The notes: a model not told the origin generated them from the letters alone. Positions 35,568-45,372 are shown, counted from the first letter of the stretch. The stretch: DNA of 64,000 nt from Hyalangium ruber (GCF_034259325.1 NZ_JAXIVS010000012.1:284739-348738), one strand, 5' to 3'. Program-made: numbers and translations.

Positions 35568-36827
35568 CTACTTGCGCTGCACCGCCCGGGCCTCGACCTT
35601 GATCGGGTTGGCGTCGGTCGACGCCCGGATGCGCTCGCACGTAGAGCCCTGGAACAGGACACCCTCGTCCGTCAGCGTCCAGGTATCCGAGCCCCCAGGC
35701 GTGGGCACATCGTTCACATAGACGACAATCAGGCTGTCGTCCGTGGGACGCTGGGCCGGCGCCAGCTCCAGCAGGCAGATGTTCCGGTTACCCACCAGGT
35801 TGATGATGGCATCCAGCGCCTGGGACAGCTCCGCCTGGTTCGCCGCCTGGTAGAAGGCGCGGCCACACAGCTTCGTGACCGGATCACACGTGTCCCCCGC
35901 GCCACAGGCGTTCGGGTTCTCGTCGGTACACTTGCGCGCGAAGCCACCCGCCTGTGCCATGGCGTTGAGCGTCTCAGGACCCGCACCCGAGGCCGTCTCG
36001 GCACCGAAGCCGATCACGATGGTCTGGATGCCCTTCTTCCCAAGCTCGGTGACCGCCGTCACCGAGGCATCCTTGTCGAGGCACCCCAGCTGCGTGTAGT
36101 CGCCCTGGCACCGGTTGATGGTGCAGCGGCAGGCGGCGACATCACCGCCTCCGTTGGGGTTGCTCGGGTTGCAGTTGGGCAGACCGTCGGTCAACAGGAG
36201 CACGAAGTCCTGGCGCTCCGTGGTCTGCAGTGTCCCGACGCCTCCCACGAAGTTGAGGCTCAAGCTCGTCGGCGTACCGCCCGACGGCTGGTTCGGTCCC
36301 GAGTTGGGAATGCCCTGGATCACCGCCTGGATCTGATCCGCCGCGCTCTGCAAGGACGCCGTATCCGCGTCATCCACCTGCGGGACGGAGATACGGACCT
36401 CGCTCGAGGACTCACACCGGAGGCTGTTCGGCTGCGCCGCGCCCGGGTAGGTCGTCAGGCCCAAACGGACCGCCGAGCCGCTGTCGTCGAGGAACCGGGA
36501 CATCGCCGCCTGCAGCTCGGTCCAACGCGTGGGGCACGTGTTCACCGGGCAGGGCGTGCTGGGCGTGTTGCCGCAGACTCCGCCTCCGCTCGGCAGCTGG
36601 CACGCCGCGAGCGACGTGTCCACCGGCAACGTCATGGAGCCCGACGTGTCCAGAAGCACCATCATGTTGGGCTTCTGCGAACGGGCCTTGATCACATCGC
36701 CCACGGTCGTCTGAGCGATCGCGAGCGGTTCCACCGGCTCGAAGTCGTACGTCTGGCAGCCAGACGCGATCGCGCCTCCGACGATGCCAACGACGAAGGC
36801 GCTCAGAAGGGTCAGCTTGGCGCGCAT
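35568..36827 (-). CDS. cglB: Gliding-motility outer-membrane lipoprotein CglB
   Basis: 419 residues, close to the ~416 of Myxococcus CglB, which is required for adventurous (A) motility and acts as the focal-adhesion adhesin. Signal peptide with lipobox IASGC (Cys24). vWA domain from ~residue 50: MIDAS DTSGSM, then TTYPG and LLLTDGLPNC; many cysteine pairs (CPVNTCP, CRCTINRCQGD, CGAGDTCDPVTKLCG). ATG at 36827; a longer frame to 36887 is less likely. In Myxococcus cglB also lies close to the rpoBC ribosomal block, as I recall, which supports orthology. A perfect -35-like TTGACA is seen at 36968-36973 but without a convincing -10. Confidence 0.87.
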   Translation of the reverse strand: MRAKLTLLSAFVVGIVGGAIASGCQTYDFEPVEPLAIAQTTVGDVIKARSQKPNMMVLLDTSGSMTLPVDTSLAACQLPSGGGVCGNTPSTPCPVNTCPTRWTELQAAMSRFLDDSGSAVRLGLTTYPGAAQPNSLRCESSSEVRISVPQVDDADTASLQSAADQIQAVIQGIPNSGPNQPSGGTPTSLSLNFVGGVGTLQTTERQDFVLLLTDGLPNCNPSNPNGGGDVAACRCTINRCQGDYTQLGCLDKDASVTAVTELGKKGIQTIVIGFGAETASGAGPETLNAMAQAGGFARKCTDENPNACGAGDTCDPVTKLCGRAFYQAANQAELSQALDAIINLVGNRNICLLELAPAQRPTDDSLIVVYVNDVPTPGGSDTWTLTDEGVLFQGSTCERIRASTDANPIKVEARAVQRK

Positions 36828-36994
36828 AGAGTGCGTTCTTCCTCGTGCGGGGACCGGCCCCCGCGCATTCAGGTTGCTTCCAGGCACAACGGTCCCGAGA
36901 GCGTAACTTGCCGCTCGGCGCCGAGGCTACAACGTCCCGCGCCTCAAGCATCCCATTTAGGTGTCACTGTCAAGTTGCAGTACGGGAGCAGCGC

Positions 36995-37402
36995 TCAGAG
37001 GGCAAGCGTGCGTGCGCCCGCCGTCATGCGCCACATCGAGGCCAGGCCCATCACCTCGTCCAGAGTGCCTTCCAGCTCCTGTGGGACAAAGCCGCAGATG
37101 CGCACCGTGGTGTCGCAGGCGATGAGCTTCGCGCCCAGCGCCCGTGCCTCCTCGAGCATCCGTGCTGGTGTCGGCACCCCGAGCCCCTCGGCTCGCGCGC
37201 TCTCGGCCCGCTCCTTCTCACTGTGCGGCAACCCGAAGGTGCCGCGCACCAGCTGGCGCAGCGCATCGAAGGCGAAGACGAAGTACACCTCGTCTCCCAT
37301 CGCCGCCGCGGTGATGCCCATCGACGCCGCCTGGAACGCGGGCTCATACGTGGCGTGCTGCAGGAAGAAGAAGACGCGTCCGGCCATGGCGGCATGGACC
37401 AT
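36995..37402 (-). CDS. DsrE/DsrF-like protein
   Basis: 135 residues (or 130 from an ATG at 37387). Begins with a beta strand (GRVFFFLQHATYEPAFQAAS), has GDEVYFVFAFDALRQLV, and near the end the conserved cysteine in LIACDTTVRICG. This is the DsrEFH Rossmann-like fold that binds sulfur or small thiols in sulfur-relay pathways. No other sulfur genes are adjacent, so its partner is unknown. It lies 167 bases upstream of cglB in the same direction and is divergent from the HEAT gene. Confidence 0.75.
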   Translation of the reverse strand: MVHAAMAGRVFFFLQHATYEPAFQAASMGITAAAMGDEVYFVFAFDALRQLVRGTFGLPHSEKERAESARAEGLGVPTPARMLEEARALGAKLIACDTTVRICGFVPQELEGTLDEVMGLASMWRMTAGARTLAL

Positions 37403-37513
37403 AACGGCCCGCCCGCGCGCTTCAACTATCCACTTTCAGCGAAAGTCTCCGGGCTCCGTCGAGCCCCAGCGCAGGACGGCGTATAACCCAGGCCCCGATT
37501 CAAGGAGCCTCGC

Positions 37514-38152
37514 ATGCCCATGCCGACCGCCTCCCTCGGGGCCGCCCGCCCGGGCCTTCTCGCCCTCAAGCGGGGGGCCGTGACTCTTGCCGCCGTGCTC
37601 CTGCTCGGCGCGGGGAGCACGCTCCAGGCCGCTCCCGCGGAGCCCCCTTCCGGAGCGAGGGGTTCTCCTTCGCCCGCTGGGGCGCTGCGCACTGAGGTGG
37701 CTTCGCTGCTCGAGCGGCCCGATGCGTTTCCTCCTTATGAGAGCCGGTGGAAGCCCCTCGGGCCGGCGGCTCTCGGCGTCCTTGAAGAGATGGCCTCCGA
37801 TCCGAAGGCGCCTGTGTCTCAACGGGCCCAGGCCGTCTCCTCCATGGCCGCCGTGGACCATCCGCAGGCCACCGACCGGCTGCGCGCCCTCGTTCAGGAC
37901 GCTCGGGCGCAGGCGCCTCTTCGTGCCAGCGCCGTGACCGCGCTCGGCCTGCGCGTCGGCACAGAGGCTGTCTCCACCTTGCTGCCGCTCCTCGAGGATC
38001 GTGACGCGCATGTCCGCATGGCCGCAGCCCGGGCGCTCGGACGCCTGGGAGGCGCTGAAGTCCAGCACGCGCTGGAAGAGCGCCTGCCCGTCGAGGAGGC
38101 GCCGCTGGTCCGCGAGGCCCTCCAGCAAGGACTAACCTTCGTCGAGCCCTGA
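37514..38152 (+). CDS. Secreted HEAT-repeat protein
   Basis: 212 residues; AAGGAG precedes the ATG. A hydrophobic segment at ~22-38 serves as signal peptide, followed by a Pro/Gly linker and about three helical HEAT repeats (VSQRAQAVSSMAAVDHPQAT, LRASAVTALGLRVGTEAVST, DAHVRMAAARALGRLGGAEV). A periplasmic scaffold is likely. No partner is evident from neighbours. Confidence 0.78.
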   Translation: MPMPTASLGAARPGLLALKRGAVTLAAVLLLGAGSTLQAAPAEPPSGARGSPSPAGALRTEVASLLERPDAFPPYESRWKPLGPAALGVLEEMASDPKAPVSQRAQAVSSMAAVDHPQATDRLRALVQDARAQAPLRASAVTALGLRVGTEAVSTLLPLLEDRDAHVRMAAARALGRLGGAEVQHALEERLPVEEAPLVREALQQGLTFVEP

Positions 38153-38226
38153 AGGGGTAGCGGGCGCACGGCTCCTGCCCTGCCTTCGGACTCGCTTCGG
38201 GACAGGCCTTCCGTTAGATGGGGGCC

Positions 38227-38922
38227 ATGCGCCCGACCGTGCTCCTCTTCGATATCGACGGGACCCTCGTCACCACTGGAGGCGCGGGTCGCCGCGCCAT
38301 CTCTCGCGCCTTCGAGAAGCTCTACGGCCGCCTCGATGCCTGTGAGTCGTTCAGCCTGTCCGGGATGACTGATCGGGCCATCGTCCGCAAGGCCCTGAGC
38401 ATCATCGGCGCGGAGGTCAGCGCCGAGGCCATCGACTCCATCATCGCCTGCTACCTCTCGCTGCTCGATTCCGAGGTTCAGCGCGCCGCTGACCGCGAAT
38501 ACTTCGTCCACGCCGGCATGCGCGAGGCCGTCAACGAGGCTCGCTCTCGGACCGGCGTCGCCGTGGGCCTTGGCACCGGCAACGTTCGCCAGGGCGCGCG
38601 CGTGAAGCTGGAGCGCGTGGGCATCTACGAGCAGTTCGCCTTCGGTGGTTTCGGCTGCGACCACGAGGATCGCGTCGAACTCATCCGCCACGGCGCCCGC
38701 TGTGGCGCGCAGTTGCTGGGCGCTCCCCTGGAGGAGTGCCGCGTGGTCGTCATCGGGGACACTCCCAAGGATGTCGCGGCGGCCAAGGGCATCGGCGCTC
38801 TCTGCATCGGCGTGGGGACAGGCAACTTCACTCCCCAGGCGCTCCTCGACTCCGGCGCCGACTTCGCCTTCCCGAACTTCACCGAGCGTGGGGCCCTGGA
38901 AGCCCTCCTGCACGATCGCTAG
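38227..38922 (+). CDS. HAD-superfamily hydrolase, phosphoglycolate-phosphatase-like
   Basis: 231 residues from ATG at 38227; an alternative ATG lies 9 bases upstream. Motif I FDIDGTLV gives the nucleophilic Asp, the mobile cap region follows, motif II is VGLGTGN, and motif IV is VVVIGDTPKDV. The family dephosphorylates small molecules such as phosphoglycolate, or beta-phosphoglucomutase-like substrates. Substrate not deducible. Lies 74 bases downstream of the HEAT gene. Confidence 0.83.
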   Translation: MRPTVLLFDIDGTLVTTGGAGRRAISRAFEKLYGRLDACESFSLSGMTDRAIVRKALSIIGAEVSAEAIDSIIACYLSLLDSEVQRAADREYFVHAGMREAVNEARSRTGVAVGLGTGNVRQGARVKLERVGIYEQFAFGGFGCDHEDRVELIRHGARCGAQLLGAPLEECRVVVIGDTPKDVAAAKGIGALCIGVGTGNFTPQALLDSGADFAFPNFTERGALEALLHDR

Positions 38923-38997
38923 CAAGCCTCGCACGCCTGACCCGAGGCCCCCTCCGGGTGTGGTATCTCCCCCGCCCTCCCGAGGAGTTCCCACCGC

Positions 38998-39963
38998 ATG
39001 TCGCTGTCCACGCTGGAAGCCTACGATCTCATCCGTTTCGCCGAGGCGTTCGAGGCCCGTCTCACCACCGCCAGTGACGTCATCGCGGAGCGCGAGGCCC
39101 TAGAGCCCGAAAAGGCGTGGATGGCCACGGCCCTGCAACTCGTCCGCGACGCCCTCGCCCCCGCGCCCGCCCTCCTCGAGCGCGCCAAGGACCTGCCCGA
39201 GCTCGAAGAGGCCCGCGAGGAGTTCTCGTTCCAGCAGCAGAACCTGTGGGTCGATGCCCTGGAGAAGCTGCACGCTGGCATCACCTTCTGTGCCAGCAGC
39301 CGCGCCCCCGTCATCGAGGCGCTCTTCCCCCACCTCAAGTTCCCCCAGCTCCGCCGCGCTCCCCAGGAGACCGTGGACGAGTTCGCCTCCGCGTATGAGC
39401 GGCGCCTCAAGTCCAGCTACGTCACCCGCATCTTCGCGCAGGATGACTTCGCCTTCGTCCGCCCCGTCGTGGATCAGGTCGCGAAGACCTACGCCGCCTG
39501 GCAGGCCAGCCTCGTCCCCGCGAGCCTCTCCGACTCCCAGGCCGCGCCGCTGCGCACGGAGCTGACCTCCGTCGGAAATCGGCTGGATGTCGCCGTGCGC
39601 CAGTCCCGGCTGCTCGCCGAGGCCGCGCTCGTCCCTGTCCCGGGCGCCTTCGACTCCACCGGGCTCGCAGCCAAGCCCAAGCGGCGCGCTGGCCGCGGGC
39701 TCCCGTTCGGGGCCGAAGAGACAATGTCCGAGAGTGCTCCCGAGCTCGCGGGTGAGGACATGGACCTCGATGTCGAGGAGCCTTCCGTCGAGCCCCCGGC
39801 TCCCGTCGCGCCACCTGAGCCCCCGCCCGCCGCCGAGGCCCCCGCGGAGCCCGAGCCCCCGGCCCCCGAGGCTCCCGCCGCCGCCACCCCCGTGGAGCCC
39901 AAGCCCGCTCGCCGTGGCCGCAAGAAGGCCGAGCCCAAGCCTCCCTCCGAGGAGACTCCCTGA
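38998..39963 (+). CDS. Hypothetical protein with helical head and Pro/Ala/Glu tail
   Basis: 321 residues, no signal peptide. Residues 1-220 are helix-rich (LSTLEAYDLIRFAEAFEARL, REEFSFQQQNLWVDALEKLH) with no recognised domain; residues ~245-321 are Pro/Ala/Glu-rich and end in a basic patch (KPARRGRKKAEPKPPSEE) that could bind nucleic acid. GAGGAG upstream of the ATG supports the start. It lies 30 bases before hrpB, so may be co-expressed with it. Function unknown. Confidence 0.72.
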   Translation: MSLSTLEAYDLIRFAEAFEARLTTASDVIAEREALEPEKAWMATALQLVRDALAPAPALLERAKDLPELEEAREEFSFQQQNLWVDALEKLHAGITFCASSRAPVIEALFPHLKFPQLRRAPQETVDEFASAYERRLKSSYVTRIFAQDDFAFVRPVVDQVAKTYAAWQASLVPASLSDSQAAPLRTELTSVGNRLDVAVRQSRLLAEAALVPVPGAFDSTGLAAKPKRRAGRGLPFGAEETMSESAPELAGEDMDLDVEEPSVEPPAPVAPPEPPPAAEAPAEPEPPAPEAPAAATPVEPKPARRGRKKAEPKPPSEETP

Positions 39964-39993
39964 GCGACTTGAAGGCTCCTGTTCGTTAGAGAG

Positions 39994-42564
39994 ATGGCCA
40001 TGCCCGAAGTCGCCCTCCCCATCGATCCGCTCCTGCCGGAGATCGTCTCCACGCTGCGCGGCGCGCGGTCGCTCGTGCTGGAGGCCCCCCCGGGCGCGGG
40101 AAAGACGACGCGCGTTCCCCGGGCGTTGCTGGAGGCGAAGCTCGGTCAGGGCAAGGAGATCATCGTCCTCCAGCCCCGGCGACTCCCCACCCGGCTCGCG
40201 GCACAGCGGGTGTCGGAGGAGCTGGGCGAACGGGTCGGCGAGACCGTTGGCTATCAGGTTCGCTTCGAGGACGTCCGAGGCCCCAAGACGCGGCTGTCCT
40301 TCGTCACCGAGGGCGTGCTGGGCCGGCGCCTGCTGTCCGACCCGGAGCTGCGCGATGTGGGGATCGTCGTCCTCGACGAGTTCCACGAGCGGCACCTCGC
40401 GGCGGATGTGTCGCTCGCGATGCTCCGCCGGCTCCAGGAGGGCCCTCGGCCGGACCTGAAGATCGTCGTCATGTCCGCCACCCTCGAGGCCGAGCCCATC
40501 CGCGCCTACCTGGGCAACTGTCCCGGCCTGCGCTCCGAGGGCCGCCGCTTCGACGTCAGCCTGGAGTACCTGCCCGCCGCGGATGACCGGTACCTCGATG
40601 CCCAGGTGGTTTCCGCCATCAAGCGCGTCTTCGCCGCTGGCATGGATGGGGACATCCTCGTCTTCCTCCCGGGCGCCGGGGAGATTCGCCGCGCCCGGGA
40701 CGCCTGCGCCGAGTTCGCCGAGCGCCACGGCGTGGATGTCCTCCCGCTGCACGGCGACCTGCCTCCCGCTGAGCAGGACCGCGCCGTGCGCCGCAGTTCG
40801 CGCCGGAAGATCATCCTCTCCACCAATGTCGCGGAGACCTCCGTCACCATCGATGGCGTTGCCGTGGTCATCGATGCCGGACTGGCCCGCGTGGCCTCGC
40901 ACTCGCCCTGGTCCGGCCTGCCCACGCTCAAGCTGTCCAAGGTCAGCCGAGCCTCCGCCACCCAGCGTGCCGGTCGCGCGGGCCGCACCCGCTCAGGCCA
41001 CTGTCTGCGGCTCTACACCCAGCACGACTTCGAGGGCCGGCCCGAGCAGGACGCCCCGGAGATCCGCCGCGTGGACCTGGCGGAGACCGTGCTCTCCCTG
41101 CGTGCCTCGGGCGTGCGGGATCTGACCTCCTTTCCCTTCTTCGAGCCGCCTCCCGCTGCCTCCCTCGAGGCCGCCGAGACGCTGCTGCGTCGACTGGGCG
41201 CGGTGGATGCTCAGGGCCGCGTCACGGACATCGGCAACCGGCTGCTGCGCTTCCCCGTCCACCCTCGCCAGGCGCGCATCATCGTGGAAGGCGAGCGCCG
41301 CGGCGTGGGCGCCGACTCGGCCGCGCTCGCCGCGCTCATGGGCGAGCGGGACATCCGCCGCGAGGCCCGTGCCAACCTCGGAGGCTCGGGGCGCTCGTCC
41401 GCCGTCGTCAGCGGACCCTCGGATCTGCTGGAGCTCCTGGAGCGCTTCCGCGAGGCCGAGCGCGCGGACTTCGCCAACGGGCGCCTCCACTCGCTCTCCC
41501 TGGAGCCCGGCGCCGTGCAGTCCGTGGACCGGGTGCAGCGACAACTCCGGCGCGTCGTCCGAGACTCGGGCCGGCGTCCGGACCGTCCCGAGGCGGTGGA
41601 AGAGGCGCTGATGCTCAGCGTGCTCGCCGGCTATCCCGACCGCGTGGCGAAGCGGCGCCGACCTCGCGCCCCGGAGCTACTCCTCTTCGGGGGAGGTACC
41701 GCCGCCCTCTCCGAGCTGAGCGTCGTGCAGGACGCCGAGCTGATGGTCGCCGTGGACGCCGAAGAGCGCCCCGGTCGCGGCGCCATGGTGCGCCTGGCCA
41801 GCGCCGTGGAGCCCGAGTGGCTGCTGGACCTCTACCCGGACGCCCTGGAGGAGGTGGATGCCCTCCAGTGGAACGCCGACTCCCGGCGCGTCGAGCGCAT
41901 CACCCGGCTGGCCTACGGCAACCTCGTGCTGGAAGAGACCCGCACCCCCGCGCCCCCTTCCGAAGAGGCCGCCCGGGTGCTGGTGGAGGCCGCGCTCGCC
42001 GCGGGCCCCGGCCGCTTCGCCGATCCCGAGGCTCTCACCCAGTGGCGCACCCGCGTGGCGCTGCTGGCGGGGGCCTTCCCCGAGGCCGGTTTTCCCACCG
42101 TGGATGACGCCTTCCTGCGCGACTCGCTCGCCTCGCTGTGCTCCGGAGCCCGCAGCTTCGCGGACCTGGAGGGCGTGTCCCTGCTGGACGCGCTCTACTC
42201 CCGCCTTACCTCCGAACAGGCGCGGCTGCTGTCCAACCACGCCCCCGAGCGCGTCACCCTGCCCGGCGGCCGAGGCGTGAAGGTGTACTACGAGCCGGGC
42301 AAGCCGCCCTGGGTGGAGTCCCGCCTGCAGGACTTCTTCGGCATGGCCCAGGGCCCCAGCGTCTGCGCGGGCCGCGTGCCGCTGGTGCTACACCTGCTCG
42401 CGCCCAACATGCGCGCCGTGCAGGTGACGACGGACCTCGCCGGCTTCTGGGAGCGCCACTACCCGGCCATCCGCAAGGAGTTGTGCCGCAAGTACCCCCG
42501 GCACAGCTGGCCCGAGGATCCGCGCCACGCCCAGCCACCCGCTCCGCGCCCGCCTCGGCGCTGA
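39994..42564 (+). CDS. hrpB: ATP-dependent RNA helicase HrpB (DEAH/RHA family)
   Basis: 856 residues, normal for HrpB. Walker A APPGAGKT at 31-38, DEFH box at 128-131, MSAT motif near 155, and the QRAGRAGR motif near 330; followed by the HA2 and HrpB-C domains. RNA-dependent ATPase with 3'-5' helicase activity; cellular role is poorly defined. The gene ends 3 bases before the converging GNAT gene, so the two transcripts must overlap. Confidence 0.95.
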   Translation: MAMPEVALPIDPLLPEIVSTLRGARSLVLEAPPGAGKTTRVPRALLEAKLGQGKEIIVLQPRRLPTRLAAQRVSEELGERVGETVGYQVRFEDVRGPKTRLSFVTEGVLGRRLLSDPELRDVGIVVLDEFHERHLAADVSLAMLRRLQEGPRPDLKIVVMSATLEAEPIRAYLGNCPGLRSEGRRFDVSLEYLPAADDRYLDAQVVSAIKRVFAAGMDGDILVFLPGAGEIRRARDACAEFAERHGVDVLPLHGDLPPAEQDRAVRRSSRRKIILSTNVAETSVTIDGVAVVIDAGLARVASHSPWSGLPTLKLSKVSRASATQRAGRAGRTRSGHCLRLYTQHDFEGRPEQDAPEIRRVDLAETVLSLRASGVRDLTSFPFFEPPPAASLEAAETLLRRLGAVDAQGRVTDIGNRLLRFPVHPRQARIIVEGERRGVGADSAALAALMGERDIRREARANLGGSGRSSAVVSGPSDLLELLERFREAERADFANGRLHSLSLEPGAVQSVDRVQRQLRRVVRDSGRRPDRPEAVEEALMLSVLAGYPDRVAKRRRPRAPELLLFGGGTAALSELSVVQDAELMVAVDAEERPGRGAMVRLASAVEPEWLLDLYPDALEEVDALQWNADSRRVERITRLAYGNLVLEETRTPAPPSEEAARVLVEAALAAGPGRFADPEALTQWRTRVALLAGAFPEAGFPTVDDAFLRDSLASLCSGARSFADLEGVSLLDALYSRLTSEQARLLSNHAPERVTLPGGRGVKVYYEPGKPPWVESRLQDFFGMAQGPSVCAGRVPLVLHLLAPNMRAVQVTTDLAGFWERHYPAIRKELCRKYPRHSWPEDPRHAQPPAPRPPRR

Positions 42565-42567
42565 GCC

Positions 42568-43041
42568 TCAGAGCGTCTTGTGCATCTCCAGGTGCTCGAA
42601 GCCGGCTTCCATGAAGACGCTGCCCACCGCCTCGTAGCCGTGCTTCTTGTAGAACTCGAGCGCGAAGAGCTGCGCGTGCAGCATGATGCCGTTGACGCCC
42701 CGCCGCCGCGCCTCTTCCTCCAGCGCCTCCAGCAGCATGGAGCCCACCCGCGCCTTGCGCGAGGACTGCAGCACCGCCATGCGGCCAATCTGCGCCCAGC
42801 TTCCCTGCCGCTCCGGGGGCGGCTGGGGCAGCATCACCAGGCGGCCCGTGCCAATGGCGTGGCCGCCCTGGATGGCGAGCACGTGGTAGGCCTTCGCGTC
42901 CTCCGCGTCGCGCTCGATGCCCTCGGGAACATGCTGCTCCTCGATGAAGACCACCTCGCGGATGGCCAGCGCCTGGAACAGTTCCCCCTCGTTGGTGATC
43001 GGAACAATGGTGACGGGCTGTGGGGTCGCCGAGTCGGACAT
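42568..43041 (-). CDS. GNAT-family N-acetyltransferase
   Basis: 157 residues from ATG at 43041 (MSDSATPQPVTIV); a longer start exists. Contains acetyl-CoA binding region RMAVLQSSRKARVGSMLLEA, and the typical beta strands (REVVFIEEQHVPEG, VNGIMLHAQLFALEFYKKHG). Similar to ElaA/YjdJ type small acetyltransferases. Acceptor unknown. Divergent from the MFS gene. Confidence 0.85.
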   Translation of the reverse strand: MSDSATPQPVTIVPITNEGELFQALAIREVVFIEEQHVPEGIERDAEDAKAYHVLAIQGGHAIGTGRLVMLPQPPPERQGSWAQIGRMAVLQSSRKARVGSMLLEALEEEARRRGVNGIMLHAQLFALEFYKKHGYEAVGSVFMEAGFEHLEMHKTL

Positions 43042-43121
43042 GACGGAGTCACCGTACACAAAAGCTCGCACGTCAAACAGACGGAAAAGCGGGACACCGT
43101 GATAAGGCCCCCCTCCACGAG

Positions 43122-44315
43122 ATGACCCCTCCCCAGGTGGCCGGGCGAATACCCCTCGTCGGCTTCTACATGCTGTATTTCGGCTCGGTCGGCGTCACGC
43201 AGCCCTTCCTGCCTGCCTACCTGCGTTCCCTCGCGCTCTCGACCACCCAGGTGGGCCTGCTGCTGGCCCTCTCGCCCCTCATGTCCCTGGTCGCCCCGCC
43301 CCTCTGGGGGCACCTCGCCGATCGCACCGGGAAGATCAGCCACGTGCTCACGCTGCTCGTGGTGGGCGCGGCCCTTGGCTTCTCGCCCTTGTTGGGCGTC
43401 TCCACCTTCCCCGCCCTCGTGGCCACCCTCGCCGTCTACGCCTGCTTCGCCTCCTCCATCACGCCTATGGTGGACAGCCTGGCGCTCAACCGCGTCGCCC
43501 AGGTAGGGGGCAACTATGCCCACCTGCGCCTGTTCGGCTCGGTCGGCTTCATCCTCTGCACCGTCTCCTTCGGGCTGGTCGCCAAGAGCGTGGGCCAGCT
43601 CGCCGTACTCGCACCCCTGGTGTTGCTATCCACGCTGGCGGTCTGGAGCCTCACCCTTCGCTCGCGGACCCCGCTGGGCGGCACGCCCCACCCGCTCGCG
43701 GGCCTGCGGTTGCTGCGCGACAACAAGGATCTGCGCTGGCTCCTGGCGGCCACCAGCCTCCACTGGATGGCCTGCACCCCCTACAACGGGATGCTGGCCA
43801 TCCATGTCCTGGCGCTCGGCCTGCCTCCCTCCGTGGTCGGCCTCTCGGCCGGAGCGGGCGTGGCCGCGGAGGTAGCGGCGCTGCTGCTCTACCCGCGCCT
43901 GGCCCACCGCATCGCCCCCCGACACCTGTTGGGTCTGGCCTTCTTCGTGAGCGCGCTGCGTTGGGTCGGCATGGCCTTCGCTACCTCCCCGGTCCTCCTG
44001 GTGGCGCTCGCGCTGCTGCACAGCATGACCTTCGGCGTCTTCTACGTCGGCAGCGTGGCCTTCATGGCGCGCCGGGTGCCCCAGCACCTGCGGGCCTCCG
44101 GACAGGGCATCTTCGCGGCGGTGACATTCGGCGTCGGAGGCCTGGTGGGCTTCGCGGCCTCCGGGGCCGGGTATGCCCTGCTCGGAGGCGGGCATGGACT
44201 CTTTGGCGTGGCGGCCCTGCTGGAGGTGGTGGCCGCCGTGCTCGTCCTCCAGGCCTCCCCCTCACCCAAGCCCCTGCCCAAACCCGACGAGCCCATCCAG
44301 GCCGCTCCCCCGTGA
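43122..44315 (+). CDS. MFS transporter (sugar/nucleoside-type, 12 spans)
   Basis: 397 residues with about 12 hydrophobic spans and a loop 2-3 motif GHLADRTGK, which is the MFS signature. The FYMLYFGSVGVTQPFLPAYL opening resembles the MFS_1-like group (nucleoside or phenylpropionate carriers). Inner-membrane proton symport is expected; substrate cannot be assigned. Pro/Lys tail at the C-terminus. Thirteen bases before the next gene, so likely an operon. Confidence 0.88.
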   Translation: MTPPQVAGRIPLVGFYMLYFGSVGVTQPFLPAYLRSLALSTTQVGLLLALSPLMSLVAPPLWGHLADRTGKISHVLTLLVVGAALGFSPLLGVSTFPALVATLAVYACFASSITPMVDSLALNRVAQVGGNYAHLRLFGSVGFILCTVSFGLVAKSVGQLAVLAPLVLLSTLAVWSLTLRSRTPLGGTPHPLAGLRLLRDNKDLRWLLAATSLHWMACTPYNGMLAIHVLALGLPPSVVGLSAGAGVAAEVAALLLYPRLAHRIAPRHLLGLAFFVSALRWVGMAFATSPVLLVALALLHSMTFGVFYVGSVAFMARRVPQHLRASGQGIFAAVTFGVGGLVGFAASGAGYALLGGGHGLFGVAALLEVVAAVLVLQASPSPKPLPKPDEPIQAAPP

Positions 44316-44328
44316 TAAACTGGGGCCG

Positions 44329-45372
44329 ATGCGTCCCGTATTGCTCGCCCTGACCCTCGGACTGTTGTCCCTCCCGGCCTCCGCCCAGCTGTTCAACCCG
44401 GGCGCTCCCCCCCTCTTCAAGGAGGAGGAGCTGGACCGGCGCTTCGCCAAGTCGAAGCTGAACCAGGCCCTGGTGAAGGGGCCCTCGGAACCCAGCTGCG
44501 CCATCGTCATCGGCGGCCTGCTGACCCTGCTGGGGGAGACCGCGCCCTACATCCACAAGCGCGACGAGAACTTCTACCTGGACCCCATGCTCGCCCAGGC
44601 GCTGAACACGCAGATGTCCAACGCGCGCTTCCCGGGCGGCTCCTACTTCGTGGCGATGATGCGGCGGGTGCTCATCGACCGGAAGCTCTCCCAGGACTGG
44701 CTCGACACGGCGGTGGTGCTGTCCCAGCACTACCCGCATATGGACCTGAGCAAGCTGCGCTTCCTGTCCGAGGGCGTGAAGCCCGTCGACAACTTCATGC
44801 TCAACCTGCCCCTGCTGCGCGAGCGCTACGAGGTAGAGGTGGTGCGCGCCAACACCACCGCCGCCAGCACCGCCGAGGCCGTCTTCCGCGACACCTATAT
44901 CGACCGGGAAGTGGTCTTCGGAGGGCTCGAGTTCATCGACGCCGGGCTCGAGAAGAAGAAGAAGCCCAAGAAGAAGAAGCGCGGAGAGCCCGTGGATGAC
45001 GAGCCGCCCGCCCTGCTCGCCCACCTCGTCTGGTACCCGGCCGACCCGAATGCCGGAGGCGTCCAGTTCTTCGGCGGTCCGGTGGAGAAGCCCAAGGGCG
45101 TGCGCGTCACCGCGCGACTCGCCGACAAGCAGTACATCAACCTCGATCAGGTCCCCAAGGGCACCCGGATGCTCGTGCGGGGCCGGCTCTGGGAGTACAA
45201 GAAGGGCATCACGGACGTGGAGCTCCGCGACGCGATCCTCTTCATGGACCGAGACTGGTCCCAGGGCGCGCCCCTGGTGGACCCAAACGCCACCGCGGCC
45301 TGCCCGGCGGCGTACAATGAGCTGTCCGGCACCGCGCCCACGCAGCCCGGCGGCTTCGGCCAGCGCCGCTAG
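44329..45372 (+). CDS. Secreted protein of unknown function
   Basis: 347 residues from ATG at 44329, which starts a signal peptide MRPVLLALTLGLLSLPASAQ. The mature domain includes LDRRFAKSKLNQALVKGPSE, VLSQHYPHMDLSKLRFLSEG and a basic cluster KKKKPKKKKRGE at ~206-217 before a C-terminal beta-like domain. No known domain recognised. Located 13 bases after the MFS gene. Periplasmic or outer-membrane location expected. Confidence 0.78.
   Translation: MRPVLLALTLGLLSLPASAQLFNPGAPPLFKEEELDRRFAKSKLNQALVKGPSEPSCAIVIGGLLTLLGETAPYIHKRDENFYLDPMLAQALNTQMSNARFPGGSYFVAMMRRVLIDRKLSQDWLDTAVVLSQHYPHMDLSKLRFLSEGVKPVDNFMLNLPLLRERYEVEVVRANTTAASTAEAVFRDTYIDREVVFGGLEFIDAGLEKKKKPKKKKRGEPVDDEPPALLAHLVWYPADPNAGGVQFFGGPVEKPKGVRVTARLADKQYINLDQVPKGTRMLVRGRLWEYKKGITDVELRDAILFMDRDWSQGAPLVDPNATAACPAAYNELSGTAPTQPGGFGQRR

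Noticed and set aside
36945..36973. Promoter for cglB based on TTGACA
   Set aside because: The -35 is perfect but at 17 bases spacing the -10 reads TGCTTG, so the pair is not convincing.
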